This document shows, in pieces, positions 19,258 to 29,434 of a DNA stretch of 31,000 nucleotides. The translations under genes were made by a program, and so were the position numbers. Position 1 is the first letter of the stretch. Every line of letters begins with the position of its first letter. The notes under the pieces were generated by a model. It was not told the origin of the DNA. It saw nothing but the letters and a program-made list of their open reading frames with translations, and searched no databases. This DNA is from Tubiluchus corallicola (Eukaryota > Priapulida > Priapulimorpha > Priapulimorphida > Tubiluchidae). The stretch covers positions 1 through 31,000 of the forward strand of contig JAQGDQ010000758.1 in the NCBI GenBank assembly GCA_030141605.1. Direction: 5' to 3'.

Positions 19258-19913
19258 AAATTGTGTGCTTGCAAACCAAAACCGTCCGTAAGTCGGCATA
19301 GTTAAGACTGCATCATGATGCTTCAAGGTAGAATGACCCAAAAATTTGGTCATATGTCAAATTTTCGTATTTTGTAAAATGAAACGCTATGTATATTCGT
19401 CTTTTATATGCTAGCATCAAATTAGCAAAAAAGTGTTCGAAATACACTAAAAATTTAATTTTTTAACTCCTTACCTGCTTTTCTGTCTAGAAACTAGTAA
19501 CGCAATTGTAAGAAACTCCTATTTTTAAACTCTGATGGAAGCTCGCGGAAGTTGTCATTTTGCTTCAGATTTTTTATATTGCCAAGCCCAAATCTTCCTC
19601 GGGAAGAGCCATCTACTGGATTTAAGGATAATTTCAGTGTGCTTTTGTAAAGTCCGTGGCAACCAAAGTTTGCACGGTTGCTAAGTGTTTTGTAGAAACA
19701 CGACAAAAAACAATGGCTGACTTTAACAATGATTTTCTCAAGATTGTTTTTCAGTGTGCAGCCTGCACCTCAACTTCAATGTGGATTATCTCATCGTAGA
19801 AATAACATAGAGTGATGAACTTGGTATCAAGATGATCCTCATGAAATGAAAATTCAGGATAGAAACACTTAATTGCCGACGTATTAACGATTTTGCTATG
19901 CAAGCACACAATT
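19258..19913. mobile_element. TIR element ending next to exon 3
   Basis: AAATTGTGTGCTTGCA at the left matches the reverse complement of the right end (CAAGCACACAATTT, 19901-19914), and similarity continues inward ('ccaaaaccgtccgtaagtcg' versus reversed 'gcaaaatcgttaatacgtcg'). TA lies on both sides (19256-19257 and 19914-19915). The interior shows no transposase. The right end is 47 bp before exon 3. Confidence 0.7.
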
Positions 19914-19960
19914 TAGTCCATTTTTAATGCAGTTTTATTGCAGGATTTTATATTGTCTAG

Positions 19961-20059
19961 GCTATGCATGCTTGGATGTGCACTGAGAAGTATGATGAGT
20001 GGCTGTTGAATGAACGTCTAACCAAGCAGAAAGTTCTAAAAGAGATTATGAATTTCAAG
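19961..20059 (+). CDS. MAP3K4: MAP3K4 exon 3
   Basis: A 33-codon exon, phase 0 at both ends, between 'attgtctag' and 'gtgagt'. It encodes AMHAWMCTEKYDEWLLNERL then TKQKVLKEIMNFK. Joined to exon 2 this gives WFELQ-AMHAWM, parallel to the vertebrate 'WLELQAWHAG' and, at its end, 'NEILTFK'. The earlier 'ttattgcag' acceptor was rejected because it shifts the frame and meets a stop. Confidence 0.88.
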
Positions 20060-20337
20060 GTGAGTTTTATTTGCATGTATACTCCTGTGACCAATTATAA
20101 TCAACGTACTTTTGTCGTATGAATAATTATCATAAGTATCGGAAGCACCGTTTATATTCAGCGTAAGAGCATGAGACAAGCAGACACATTTTCTGCCTTC
20201 ACCAAGTACAGTGACAATCATCAACCCATGAATTTGACAAGAAACGGCAAAAGATGAAGACGAGATTTATTTACCGCTACTCGTTTAATAGACAACATTA
20301 GCGCTAATGGCTGTTTACACATGCTTATTTATGCTTA

Positions 20338-21956
20338 GTATATACGTGTGTACAAGTCGACCTTATGTACAAGTCGATGTGCATTTTAAGACCCAAAATT
20401 GCATCGTTTTATACATTACCTGTATACAAGTCGACCTTATGTACAAGTCGATGTGCATTATAAGACCAAAAATTGCATCATTTTATGTATTACCTGTGTA
20501 CAAGTCGACCTTATGTACAAGTCCATGTGCATTGTAAGACCAAAAATTGCATCGTTTTATACATTACCTGTGTACAAGTCGACTTTATGTACAAGTCCAT
20601 GTGCATTTTAAGACCAAAAATTGCATCATTTTATACATTACCTGTGTACAAGTCGACCTTATGTACAAGTCCATGTGCATTTTAAGACCAAAATTGCATC
20701 ATTTTATACATTACCTGTGTACAAGTCGACCTTACGTACAAGTCCATGTGCATTGTAAGACCAAAAATTGCATCGTTTTATACATTACCTGTGTACAAGT
20801 CGACTTTATGTACAAGTCCATGTGCATTTTAAGACCAAAAATTGCATCATTTTATACATTACCTGTGTACAAGTCGACCTTATGTACAAGTCCATGTGCA
20901 TTTTAAGACCAAAATTGCATCATTTTATACATTACCTGTGTACAAGTCGACCTTACGTACAAGTCCATGTGCATTGTAAGACCAAAAATTGCATCGTTTT
21001 ATACATTACCTGTGTACAAGTCGACTTTATGTACAAGTCCATGTGCATTTTAAGACCAAAAATTGCATCATTTTATATATTACCTGTGTACAAGTCGACT
21101 TTATGTACAAGTCGATGTGCATTTTAAGACCAAAATTGCATCGTTTTATACATTAGCTGTGTACAAGTCGACCTTATGTACAAGTCGATGTGCATTTTAG
21201 GACCAAAATTGCATCATTTTATATATTACCTGTGTACAAGTCGACCTTACGTACAAGTCAATGTGCATTTTAAGACCAAAAATTGCATCATTTTATATAT
21301 TACCTGTGTACAAGTCGACCATAAAATATCAAGATCTTCCAGAGTAAATGATGTCAACAATGGCCGAGTAATAAATCAATAGCCTACTGTGTAAGTGTGT
21401 AAGATGCGTGCAAGTGCCTGGGCCGAGTATATTATACCTAACCGATGTGTATGTATTCATGTTGAGGATAATGCAATTCCGCGATAATGTAGCCTGGCCT
21501 TTCATCGCGCATAATTGTTTGTAATGCTTTTAACCCTAGGGAATCGCGGCCAGGATCCGTCGTAACATTTCAGTCGCTGATTTCTCACTTAAAACTAAAA
21601 GCCCACACCTGTACAATATTGCCGATTTCCATGTTCTGATCGAGTGCTCCGTCGCTAGTTTATTTACCAGTAAAATATAAATTTTAACTTAATTTCACAT
21701 ACATTAAAATAAATTACAGTAATATTTGTTAATTTTGTGAAGTAATGTCAAGATGCGAACATTCTCTGATGTGAAGTATCACAGTATGAGTGTTCATTCA
21801 GTCCAGCGTATAATGAAGGATTATTTCTTTACATATTCGTATTGTAGACGACTCTTTAGCGACATCTCCCAAAAACGTATCGTAAGTATAAGTCGACCCC
21901 AAAAATTTCACCTTAAAATCGCCTCCCAAAAATTCGACTTGTACATAAGTATATAC
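20338..21956. mobile_element. TIR element carrying a satellite
   Basis: The left end GTATATACGTGTGTACAAG and the reverse complement of the right end, GTATATACTTATGTACAAG, agree at 21 of 23 positions when extended to the following TCGA. The right subterminal region ('aaaatcgcctcccaaaaatt', 'taagtataagtcgacccc') is built of the same motifs as the internal satellite. I recall similar GTATATAC...AAGTCGA termini in Tigger/pogo-like elements. No transposase is present. Confidence 0.7.
20351..21320. repeat. 74-bp satellite, 13 full units
   Basis: TACAAGTCGAC recurs at 20351, 20425, 20499, 20573, 20647, 20720, 20794, 20868, 20941, 21015, 21089, 21162, 21235 and 21309, so units are 73-74 bp. Three units (74+74+73 = 221 bp) form a higher-order repeat: 20573-20793 recurs at 20794-21014. 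Each unit contains two TGTACAAGTC motifs and 'aagaccaaaaattgcatc'. The overlapping frames in all phases are by-products of the repeat. Confidence 0.95.
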
Positions 21957-22030
21957 GGTTTTTATTTACATTTGTTTATGCTTGAAGACATTAACTGTGA
22001 TTTAGTACAAGAACCCTTGTTTTCCTGTAG

Positions 22031-22197
22031 GTTGAGGAAGAGGAAGATATCACGATTTCGTGTGATTCGCACGTCGATCACGGAAACGAAACTTCGACTT
22101 CTGCGCCGGAGTCCATGTTTTCCATAACTCCGGAATATCAGTTCCGGGAGAAAGTGACCATGGTTCAAGTACAGCGTGTCCTGGATAATCTAGAAAG
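22031..22197 (+). CDS. MAP3K4: MAP3K4 exon 4
   Basis: Acceptor 'ttttcctgtag', donor GAAAG|gtaaag (phase 2). It encodes 55 residues plus two bases: VEEEEDITISCDSHVDHGNE, a Ser/Thr-rich stretch, then VTMVQVQRVLDNLER. The last part begins the conserved helix that continues in exon 5 and corresponds to the vertebrate 'vsfeqVkrimelLe' segment. The acidic start is a variable linker. Confidence 0.88.
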
Positions 22198-22688
22198 GTA
22201 AAGAATGAGAGAAAGTTGCTCTTAACTCTTTCATAAGTGTTTGCTGAATTTTATATGGATTTGTGAAAGACTGTTCTGACTAAGCAGTGATTACGTTGTA
22301 TTTGATAATCTTTGTAGGTTTCTACTTCTCACACAATGGATTTTCATGCAAAATTATATATGAAATGCATTTGCTTAGTTTAGACAACTTAAAAATCGAT
22401 TTTTGATGAATAAATTGAAAAAACTTTTTTAACAACTGTAGTGTTTTGCACTGTAACAAAGTACAGTATCACTTGTTTGAACAGTTGTTAAATATAACCT
22501 TTAGTTATCACTTGTGCCCGGTTTTGTCGTAACAGAAATTTAAACCGCTGCCGACAGCGAAACTTTGTTACCGTGACATTTTTATGAATTATTAATCGCA
22601 CCAACTCGCCTAGGGACATTTGTCTTATTTCCAAGAATATTACTCGGTGATGATATTTACGTTATTGTGGGAATCTGAATTATTCCAG
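22198..22688 (+). other. MAP3K4: MAP3K4 intron 4 (491 bp)
   Basis: The shortest intron and the only one without a recognisable transposon or satellite. Phase 2; the acceptor is 'gaattattccag'. Confidence 0.85.
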
Positions 22689-22906
22689 ATTTGAAAGTCT
22701 GTACCCGACTTCGAAAGCGATTGCCAGCGAGTTTGAAGAGTACGTCTTGCCGGAGTTTACGACCCGCGTGCGCACTCTGTACCTCTGGTTGAACGTTACC
22801 ACTTTTCTGAACCAGCTTCTGACCAGAATTGCTAAAGCGATCAGCGTGGAAGCCAAGGATCTTATTCTAAATTATCAGATTCAGTTTCCGGAGAGTCCGT
22901 ACGAAG
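22689..22906 (+). CDS. MAP3K4: MAP3K4 exon 5, best conserved part
   Basis: The exon starts by completing AG|A (Arg), encodes 72 further residues and ends phase 1 (GAAG|gtagtg). The sequence FESLYPTSKAIASEFEEY, then TRVRTLYLWLNVTTFLNQLL, then ILNYQIQFPESPYE follows the vertebrate MAP3K4 order 'eaLYPS..al...Y..', 'LCLWLNITKDLNQKL' and 'F.iPsP' without gaps of note. This is the strongest single piece of evidence for the gene's identity. It belongs to the helical N-terminal regulatory region, not the kinase domain. Confidence 0.92.
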
Positions 22907-23184
22907 GTAGTGCATATTGCTTATTTTGGAACCTCTCTTGAATAACACTTGTGAAAGCCATTTATTATTGTTTTTCTCCATTTGCATTACTTTAAACTTT
23001 GAAATGTGCAAATCTTATTAATTACATAAGATAATTATTTATTTAGAATCTTAATTTCTAGGTTTTTGGTTGGTGATGACATAATCACTTTTTTTATGAA
23101 AATTATTTTATTATTATTAAAATTATTATTGTTTTTTTTTTATTAAACCAAATTTGACTAAACAGAAACAAATGTTAAATGTTA

Positions 23185-23265
23185 GGCTTAGCCTGGATTT
23201 GAACTAGGTACCTTAGGATTGCAACTCCTTTCCAATGCCATGGCTGCTACTCGTCGTAACCCTTT
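23185..23265 (-). repeat. tRNA-like fragment, possible SINE head
   Basis: On the minus strand, a B-box-like GGTACCTAGTTCAAATCC follows an anticodon-like arm AGGA-GTTGCAA-TCCT (loop would read UGC, Ala) and a weak A-box-like 'gtagcagccatggc'. The T-arm pairs at four of five positions, but the acceptor stem and D-arm are poor, so it is a decayed tRNA pseudogene or the head of a tRNA-derived SINE. Confidence 0.4.
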
Positions 23266-23404
23266 TGATCAAAGCAAGTATTAACTCCGGGATTCGCGTC
23301 GCTTGTTCAAAGAAATCGGGTTTGCTCCCAGTTTTGTCGCATTCTCCTCTTTTCGACTGAATTTGGTTTCAAAGCTCCTCTAATTGCCTCTTCGTTCTAC
23401 CGTC

Positions 23405-24115
23405 ACCCAAGTAAGCTTTCCGTGTTAAAGCACAAGAAAATCCTTCACTTACATAAAGCTTAAAAAGTTCGTCTTGAAATTTTATTCCACTTACGTACTG
23501 CGTTTTTGCATGCATGGCTTGCGTCTGCACTAATGCTGTATGAAACGTGTAAATTTAAACTCCCACGATGACCGTTAGAGGCAGCCATTTTAATGGTAGG
23601 TCGTTTGAAACAAGTTTTGATCACACTAAAGTTTGAAAAAAACATCAGAACATTCGTGACACGCATGTAGCTAACTAAGTATTACTTTAAATTACCATAT
23701 CTTGTCAATAAGATTAAAAATTCGTTTTTCGTTAGTGAGTGGCGCACCCTGGAGGGTGAATCAGCGATGTTTTACCAACGGGCACAAACATTTTAAATTA
23801 TTATATCTAGTTACATAAGTCTTTCTAGCAGCTAAGCGAAATGTTAAGTAATATAACTTTGCTCGGAAAGTTTTTTGGGACGTAATTTAACATTTCCTTT
23901 TTCTTCCCCTAATTTATGTTTGTGTAGGTGACGTCATGTAATGGCGCCGTCGGAACAGTGTCGTGGGAGATTTTAAAATGAAAACAAACGAAAATTCCTT
24001 TCAACGCGAATACGATATACGCATAAAATTGCTGTAAAGTAGTATAATTTTTAAGGCGATTTTTGTGAAATCTACTTTAGGTACCTCTTTTCTTGTCGTT
24101 TAAGTTGGTTAAGCA
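23405..24115 (-). mobile_element. MITE-like family A, near full-length copy
   Basis: Reverse complement of 8150-8815. Shared blocks include 'cttacataaagctta', 'cgtcttgaaattttat', 'ggcagccatttt', 'caccctggagggtgaatc', 'gacgtcatgtaatggcg' and 'ctactttaggtacctc'. A short minus-strand frame at 23460-23666 is part of it and not a gene. Confidence 0.75.
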
Positions 24116-24194
24116 TTAAGGAGTATATTGTCCACGTAAACTCTCTTTATTATCCTCCTGGAGGTACTTGCGTCACACGTTGCATAATTTTGTA

Positions 24195-24585
24195 AGATGA
24201 GAAAACTCTTTAGTTACACAAAGCTAGAAAAATTCGTCTTGAAATTTTATATCACTTAAATGCTGCTGCCTTGTTGCGCGCAGAGCTTGCATTAGCAGTA
24301 ACGCTGTATAAAACATGCGAATTTAAACTCCCATGATGGCCGTTAGGGGCAGCCATTTTGTTGGTAAATCGTTTGAAACGAGTTTAGATAACATTGTGTA
24401 AAGTTTAAAAAAATAATCAGAGTATTTGTAGTACGCTCTTCGCTAACTAAGCAAAAGTCTAAATTACTTTACATTGTCCGTAAGATGTATATTGTTCTTT
24501 TTTGGTGGTTCAGTGGTGCAAACTGGGAAGGTGAGTCCATGACAGTTTACCAGGTTGCACGAAAATTTTAAATTACCCTCATGTC
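24195..24585 (-). mobile_element. MITE-like family A, truncated copy
   Basis: It repeats the first half of 23405-24115 in the same orientation: 'cgtcttgaaattttat', 'attagcagtaacgctgta', 'gatggccgttaggggcagcc', 'ggtgagtccatgacagttta'. It stops near 24585, where the fuller copy continues. Its spacing of 80 bp from the fuller copy suggests a local tandem duplication or a second insertion. Confidence 0.7.
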
Positions 24586-24807
24586 TCCGTTTGCCGGATG
24601 AAACCTGGGAGACGTCGGTCTAAATTTGCCGATTGTCCATATTTATTGATACTTAGATAATACAGTAGGTGCCGTGTATTAGACTCTTGGGAATGTTGAA
24701 TGAATTACTTAATTGTCTCAAGAACATCTAGTATGCGCCACTCCTATGCAAAAGTATATAAAAACTGTACAATTGCACACCCTGATTAAGCCAGTTAAGC
24801 TAGTCAT

Positions 24808-24825
24808 GATATATATATATATATG

Positions 24826-24887
<62 letters not shown>

Positions 24888-24890
24888 TTA
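24808..24890. repeat. TA dinucleotide microsatellite
   Basis: An almost pure (TA)n run with single interruptions near 24824 and 24873. Confidence 0.95.
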
Positions 24891-25620
24891 GTTACTGATT
24901 TAGTTACTGACTGTACCCACAGACTGGGATACTGATTATGCATGGACTTTTCTTTTACAATCAGTTGATCATGAAATTAAATTGCATGTTATATTATTTT
25001 CATAAGTTCATTGAGTCATTAATTAACATTGATCTGTAGCATGATTTGCATGATGTCATAAACATAAACAGTTATATTTTCATATTTTTATTTCAACTTG
25101 ACATGAAATACTAATATTTAAGTCAATATTATAGTAACAATTTTGTTAGTTTCTGGTAATTTTATTTTCGTTTTCTTAGTTAAAAATTAGAAAATTTTAT
25201 GTATATAATGTATTTTATGTTTATGTACTAATATACAGCACTGCGTAATACTAATTTAATACTCGGTTCGGGTGGCTGATTCGATAACAAATGTTTTTCG
25301 CCACTTCCCATTTGTTTGGCTTTTTTTATTTATATCTATTTTTCTTTGTATTGTTATTGGGATAAAAAATAAATGATTTGATTAGTCAGCTCGCAAAACA
25401 ACGTTCTTTTTAACGCTCCGCACAATAGTTAAGTGAAGTCTACAAAACAACCAAAGTTACACAACTGATGCGACAGGCGGCTTTGCTGTATCCACACGTA
25501 ATGTGGCGGTTGTAGTTAAGGTGCGTTGCTGTGGTACACTTTATCTTTGACCTACAGCAACTGCGCGTGCGCACTACAAAAGTGTGAAAACGCTTACTGA
25601 TGGACTGCATTGGTTTTCAG

Positions 25621-25785
25621 GAGTGAGCAGGCATGAAAGTACCACAGTCACGCCGGCGCCCTCCTCCTGTGCAATAACTTCACCTCAGATTACAGTCACG
25701 AGTGCGGAGGTTGAAAACAAAGAAGCTCATAAAAGAGGAGTACGTTTTACTTTGCACCCCTTCCGTGGTGAAAGCTTGGATGAAT
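25621..25785 (+). CDS. MAP3K4: MAP3K4 exon 6
   Basis: Acceptor 'ggttttcag', donor GAAT|gtaagt. Two bases complete Gly, 54 codons follow, and it ends phase 1. The protein (VSRHESTTVTPAPSSCAITS, then VENKEAHKRGVRFTLHPFRG, ESLDE) is Ser/Thr/Pro-rich in its first half and not clearly conserved. In vertebrate MAP3K4 the matching position is also a variable acidic linker. Both neighbours fit in phase, which is the main support. Confidence 0.75.
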
Positions 25786-25837
25786 GTAAGTATCCTATCC
25801 TTAAACCTAAATAAGTGTTTGTATCCATATATTTGAT

Positions 25838-26222
25838 ATGTGCGTGCATGTGTGTGTGTGTGCGTGTGTGTGTGCGTGTGTGTGTGCATGCGTGCATGTG
25901 CATGTGTGTGTGTGCATGCATGCATGCATATATGTGTGTGTGTGTGTGTGTGTGTGCATGTGTGTATGTGTATGCATGTATGTGTGTGTGTGTGCATGCG
26001 CATGCGTGTATGTGTGTGTGCGTGCGTGTGTGTGTGCATGTGCATGTGCATGCACATGCATGTATGTGTGTGTGCGTGTGTGCATGTGCGTGCGTGTGTG
26101 TGAGTGCATGTGCATGCGTGTGTGTATGTGTGCATGCGTGCATGTGCATGTGTGTGTGCACGTGTGTGTGTGCACGTGTGTGTGTGTGTGTGCATGTGTG
26201 TGTGTGTGTGCGCGTGTGTGTG
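25838..26222. repeat. TG/TGCA microsatellite
   Basis: About 385 bp of alternating purine-pyrimidine (TG)n with GCATG and GCG interruptions. It is open in several frames on both strands (Cys/Val or His/Thr runs) and prone to left-handed DNA. It directly precedes the family C copy. Confidence 0.95.
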
Positions 26223-26241
26223 ATACAAAATAAGGGCAGAG

Positions 26242-27145
26242 ACAGTTAGGCTTTTTAACTAACTGTTTAAATGGTCCCGATGATGTCATTCATATAACAA
26301 AATATCGAATACACACGATGAACTAATATGAAGAAATTGCCTGACTGCACGACTCCATGGGTGATCTGTAATGTGTGACGCGTGATCGTTATTCATTCAA
26401 ACGTGGTCGCTGTCATCCGAATACGCATGACGCAGCAATACGCAGACGGGAAACAGCCGTTACCTAGGTGATTATAGCGATTTTTCAAGTTACTGGCGAC
26501 AATTTTCCCTGTTTAGCTTTCTGAAAATTCTAGTTAGGCGAGTTTTGGTCAATTTAGAACCTGTAAACAATAATGTTTTTTCTAATTGAGTTTTTGAGAG
26601 TTGGAAGAAGCATGTAGTTATGATTGTGTTGTGCATCTAACTGCAGTGTTTTGACTAAATGATGATACCTGCCATATTGTTTTCTACCCTGTAAAATGTT
26701 GTTCACCCAAAACCTGTGCTTTCTTTTCTGTCTAATGGTACAATAACAAGCTAATGCCGCAGCTGTAATTATCGTGGTCAAATTTCGGCAGAGACATGGT
26801 TTCGAATAACTATTACTTGCAATTTTCACGAATAGTGACCAAAAATGGCCGAAAGAGCGCCGTGAGATTTGTTAGTACACGTAGCGTTTACGGACACACG
26901 GAAACAGTCAATACGCATCATGCATTACGGATCGCAGATTACGCATTACGTGTGCATGGAGTCGTAGATTAACTCTCACCCCATTATATAATCAACCTAG
27001 TATTTCTTCAGTACGTGAATAAATTATGAACCATTTTGAATGTTTGCAGGAGTTTTTGAACAACAAAATTCAATTTATAAAGAAACACCCACGACATGGT
27101 TACCCCCTCCAAATCATACCATGCTAACTCACACATGTGCTGTCA
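26242..27145 (+). mobile_element. dispersed repeat family C, copy in intron 6
   Basis: Left part 26242-26338 and right part 26985-27145 match the intron 1 copy (14425-14560 and 15404-15590). The centre is occupied by the inverted-repeat element 26349-26965 in place of the minisatellite of the intron 1 copy. Confidence 0.65.
26349..26965. mobile_element. nested inverted-repeat element (617 bp)
   Basis: ACGACTCCATG (26349-26359) and CATGGAGTCGT (26955-26965) are perfect 11-bp inverted repeats. Inside them, both ends carry imperfect repeats of 'gtaatg..tgatgcgt' type ('ctgtaatgtgtgacgcgtga' left; 'gcattacggatcgcagatta' right, reversed). No target duplication was found. It has no coding capacity. 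Confidence 0.65.
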
Positions 27146-27222
27146 TGCTATGAACTATGAATTTTATTTCACACATCAAAAAATACAATATCAAACACAT
27201 TAATAAACTTTAAATAAAATAA

Positions 27223-28592
27223 TTTGAGTAGTGCGAGGTGAGTGTACGACCATACGGTCATTAACACACTCACCTTACTTAAATGAAAAAATGATTATAG
27301 TTATGCATGCTTCTGTAGATAACTTAATGTAAATAAGGATGAAGTAAATGATTTAATAATTTGAGTAGTGCGAGGTGAGTGTACGACCATACGGTCATTA
27401 ACACACTCACCTTACTTAAATGAAAAAATGATTATAGTTATGCATGCTTCTGTAGATAACTTAATGTAAATAAGGATGAAGTAAATGATGTAATAATTTG
27501 AGTAGTGCGAGGTGAGTGTACGACCATACGGTCATTAACACACTCACCTTACTTAAATGAAAAAATGATTATAGTTATGCATGCTTCTGTAGATAACTTA
27601 ATGTAAATAAGGATGAAGTAAATGATGTAATAATTTGAGTAGTGCGAGGTGAGTGTACGACCATACGGTCATTAACACACTCACCTTACTTAAATGAAAA
27701 AATGATTATAATTATGCATGCTTCTGTAGATAACTTAATGTAAATAAGGATGAAGTAAATGATGTAATAATTTGAGTAGTGCGAGGTGAGTGTACGACCA
27801 TACGGTCATTAACACACTCACCTTACTTAAATGAAAAAATGATTATAGTTATGCATGCTTCTGTAGATAACTTAATGTAAATAAGGATGAAGTAAATGAT
27901 GTAATAATTTGAGTAGTGCGAGGTGAGTGTACGACCATACGGTCATTAACACACTCACCTTACTTAAATGAAAAAATGATTATAGTTATGCATGCTTCTG
28001 TAGATAACTTAATGTAAATAAGGATGAAGTAAATGATGTAATAATTTGAGTAGTGCGAGGTGAGTGTACGACCATACGGTCATTAACACACTCACCTTAC
28101 TTAAATGAAAAAATGATTATAGTTATGCATGCTTCTGTAGATAACTTAATGTAAATAAGGATGAAGTAAATGATGTAATAATTTGAGTAGTGCGAGGTGA
28201 GTGTACGACCATACGGTCATTAACACACTCACCTTACTTAAATGAAAAAATGATTATAGTTATGCATGCTTCTGTAGATAACTTAATGTAAATAAGGATG
28301 AAGTAAATGATGTAATAATTTGAGTAGTGCGAGGTGAGTGTACGACCATACGGTCATTAACACACTCACCTTACTTAAATGAAAAAATGATTATAGTTAT
28401 GCATGCTTCTGTAGATAACTTAATGTAAATAAGGATGAAGTAAATGATGTAATAATTTGAGTAGTGCGAGGTGAATGTACGACCATACGGTCATTAACAC
28501 ACTCACCTTACTTAAATGAAAAAATGATTATAGCTATGCATGCTTCTGTAGATAACTTAATGTAAATAAGGATGAAGTAAATGTTGTAATAA
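27223..28592. repeat. 137-bp satellite, ten nearly identical units
   Basis: TTTGAGTAGTGCGAGGTGAG begins units at 27223, 27360, 27497, 27634, 27771, 27908, 28045, 28182, 28319 and, with one change, 28456. Only a handful of substitutions are seen in 1.37 kb (for example 27352, 27713, the GTGAATG in the last unit). Each unit contains AGGTGAGTGT and ACACTCACCT as 10-bp inverted arms 20 nt apart, with GACC-ATAC-GGTC between them, and an ATGCATGC palindrome. The array starts and stops abruptly and has no coding frame. Confidence 0.95.
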
Positions 28593-29434
28593 TAGCAATT
28601 GTATAAGAGCAATAAACCTGAAAGTTGAGAAAGGAAAACATAATGTGTAATTACAACTTTGAGTGAGCCTTAAAGAGTGAAAATTTTTTTTAAATAGTTA
28701 CGAATATGAATTATGTGATTATCTGTCAATGTGCCACTTACTTGTATTACAATGCACCATATTGCTTACTTGTATATACAATTATATATCTATATACACA
28801 CACATATACCCAAATTTAAGTGGGGGAGAAGAGATTAAATAATGCATTATACTTGTAGTAATAACTATAATTATATAGAACATTTAAATATAATTGATTT
28901 TAGTAATGTAGCCGTCATAACCATCAAAGATGGGCTATGGGGAGGGAGAGGGGCAAATTATAAGAATACAAGTGATTCATTAGCAAAATTACTGCTACAA
29001 TAATATATTCAAAATTTTTTGTATCACTGGTGTTTGCTGGTTATAAGCTAAGAGCATTTTCCAAGTGGAATCAGATACAGATATCGGCTGCGATGAATGA
29101 ATAATTTCATCTTAATTGATTTATACCTTTTATTAGTAAAGTAACAAAAGTCGTAAAGATACAAAGATAAATGCTGTCAGTACACAACCTGTTGCACGGC
29201 GGATAAGCAATTGTATCCAACTGCATCGTGAGAAAGTTAATATTACAGAGTTTCAACAAGCAAAAATTAATCTCCTTGTAGAATTTTGGAATTAGATACC
29301 CGTACTGCCACAACTATTTACGTCAAGCAGTACCTGCTGTTGAGTACCGGATTGTTAACTTACACAATGCTGAACTGCATGAAACAAGTATGTTACTTTT
29401 TTTATGTATATTAACTCTTTCACTCATATATAAG

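Larger units (their letters stand above)
17434..19960 (+). other. MAP3K4: MAP3K4 intron 2 (2.5 kb)
   Basis: Donor gtaagt at 17434, acceptor 'attgtctag' before 19961. It holds a foldback element (17841-18719) split by a TA-flanked insertion (17949-18430), and a TIR element (19258-19913). The regions 17434-17840 and 18720-19257 show no gene; the first has a GC-richer patch and a TA run at 17793-17806. An open frame at 18986-19258 has no known relative. Confidence 0.85.
20060..22030 (+). other. MAP3K4: MAP3K4 intron 3 (2.0 kb)
   Basis: Most of it is one TIR element with an internal satellite (20338-21956). 20060-20337 and 21957-22030 hold nothing else recognisable. 21321-21930, inside the element, is unique AT-rich sequence; the open frame at 21753-22127 overlaps exon 4 in the wrong phase and is not a gene. 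Confidence 0.85.
22907..25620 (+). other. MAP3K4: MAP3K4 intron 5 (2.7 kb)
   Basis: Phase 1, acceptor 'ggttttcag'. It contains a tRNA-like fragment (23185-23265), two partial copies of family A (23405-24115, 24195-24585), and a TA microsatellite (24808-24890). 24891-25620 shows no gene or repeat I recognise. Confidence 0.85.
25786..29434 (+). other. MAP3K4: MAP3K4 intron 6 (3.6 kb)
   Basis: Phase 1, acceptor 'catatataag'. It holds a TG microsatellite (25838-26222), family C copy (26242-27145) with a nested element, and the 137-bp satellite (27223-28592). 28593-29434 is AT-rich with short TA/CA runs near 28770-28810 and nothing else recognised; the minus-strand frame at 29107-29313 has no known relative. 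Confidence 0.85.

Noticed and set aside
18986-19258. 90-residue frame in intron 2
   Set aside because: No family resemblance, and joining exon 2 directly to exon 3 already gives the conserved WFELQ-AMHAW sequence, leaving no room for another exon.
20307-21382. Overlapping + strand frames reading 'CTSRPYVQV' and similar
   Set aside because: The 74-bp unit is open in more than one phase, and identical peptides recur every 221 bp; this is satellite DNA.
25680-26289. Long Cys/Val and His/Thr frames
   Set aside because: Produced by the TG/TGCA microsatellite in several frames at once; the only real coding part is exon 6 (25621-25785) on the + strand.
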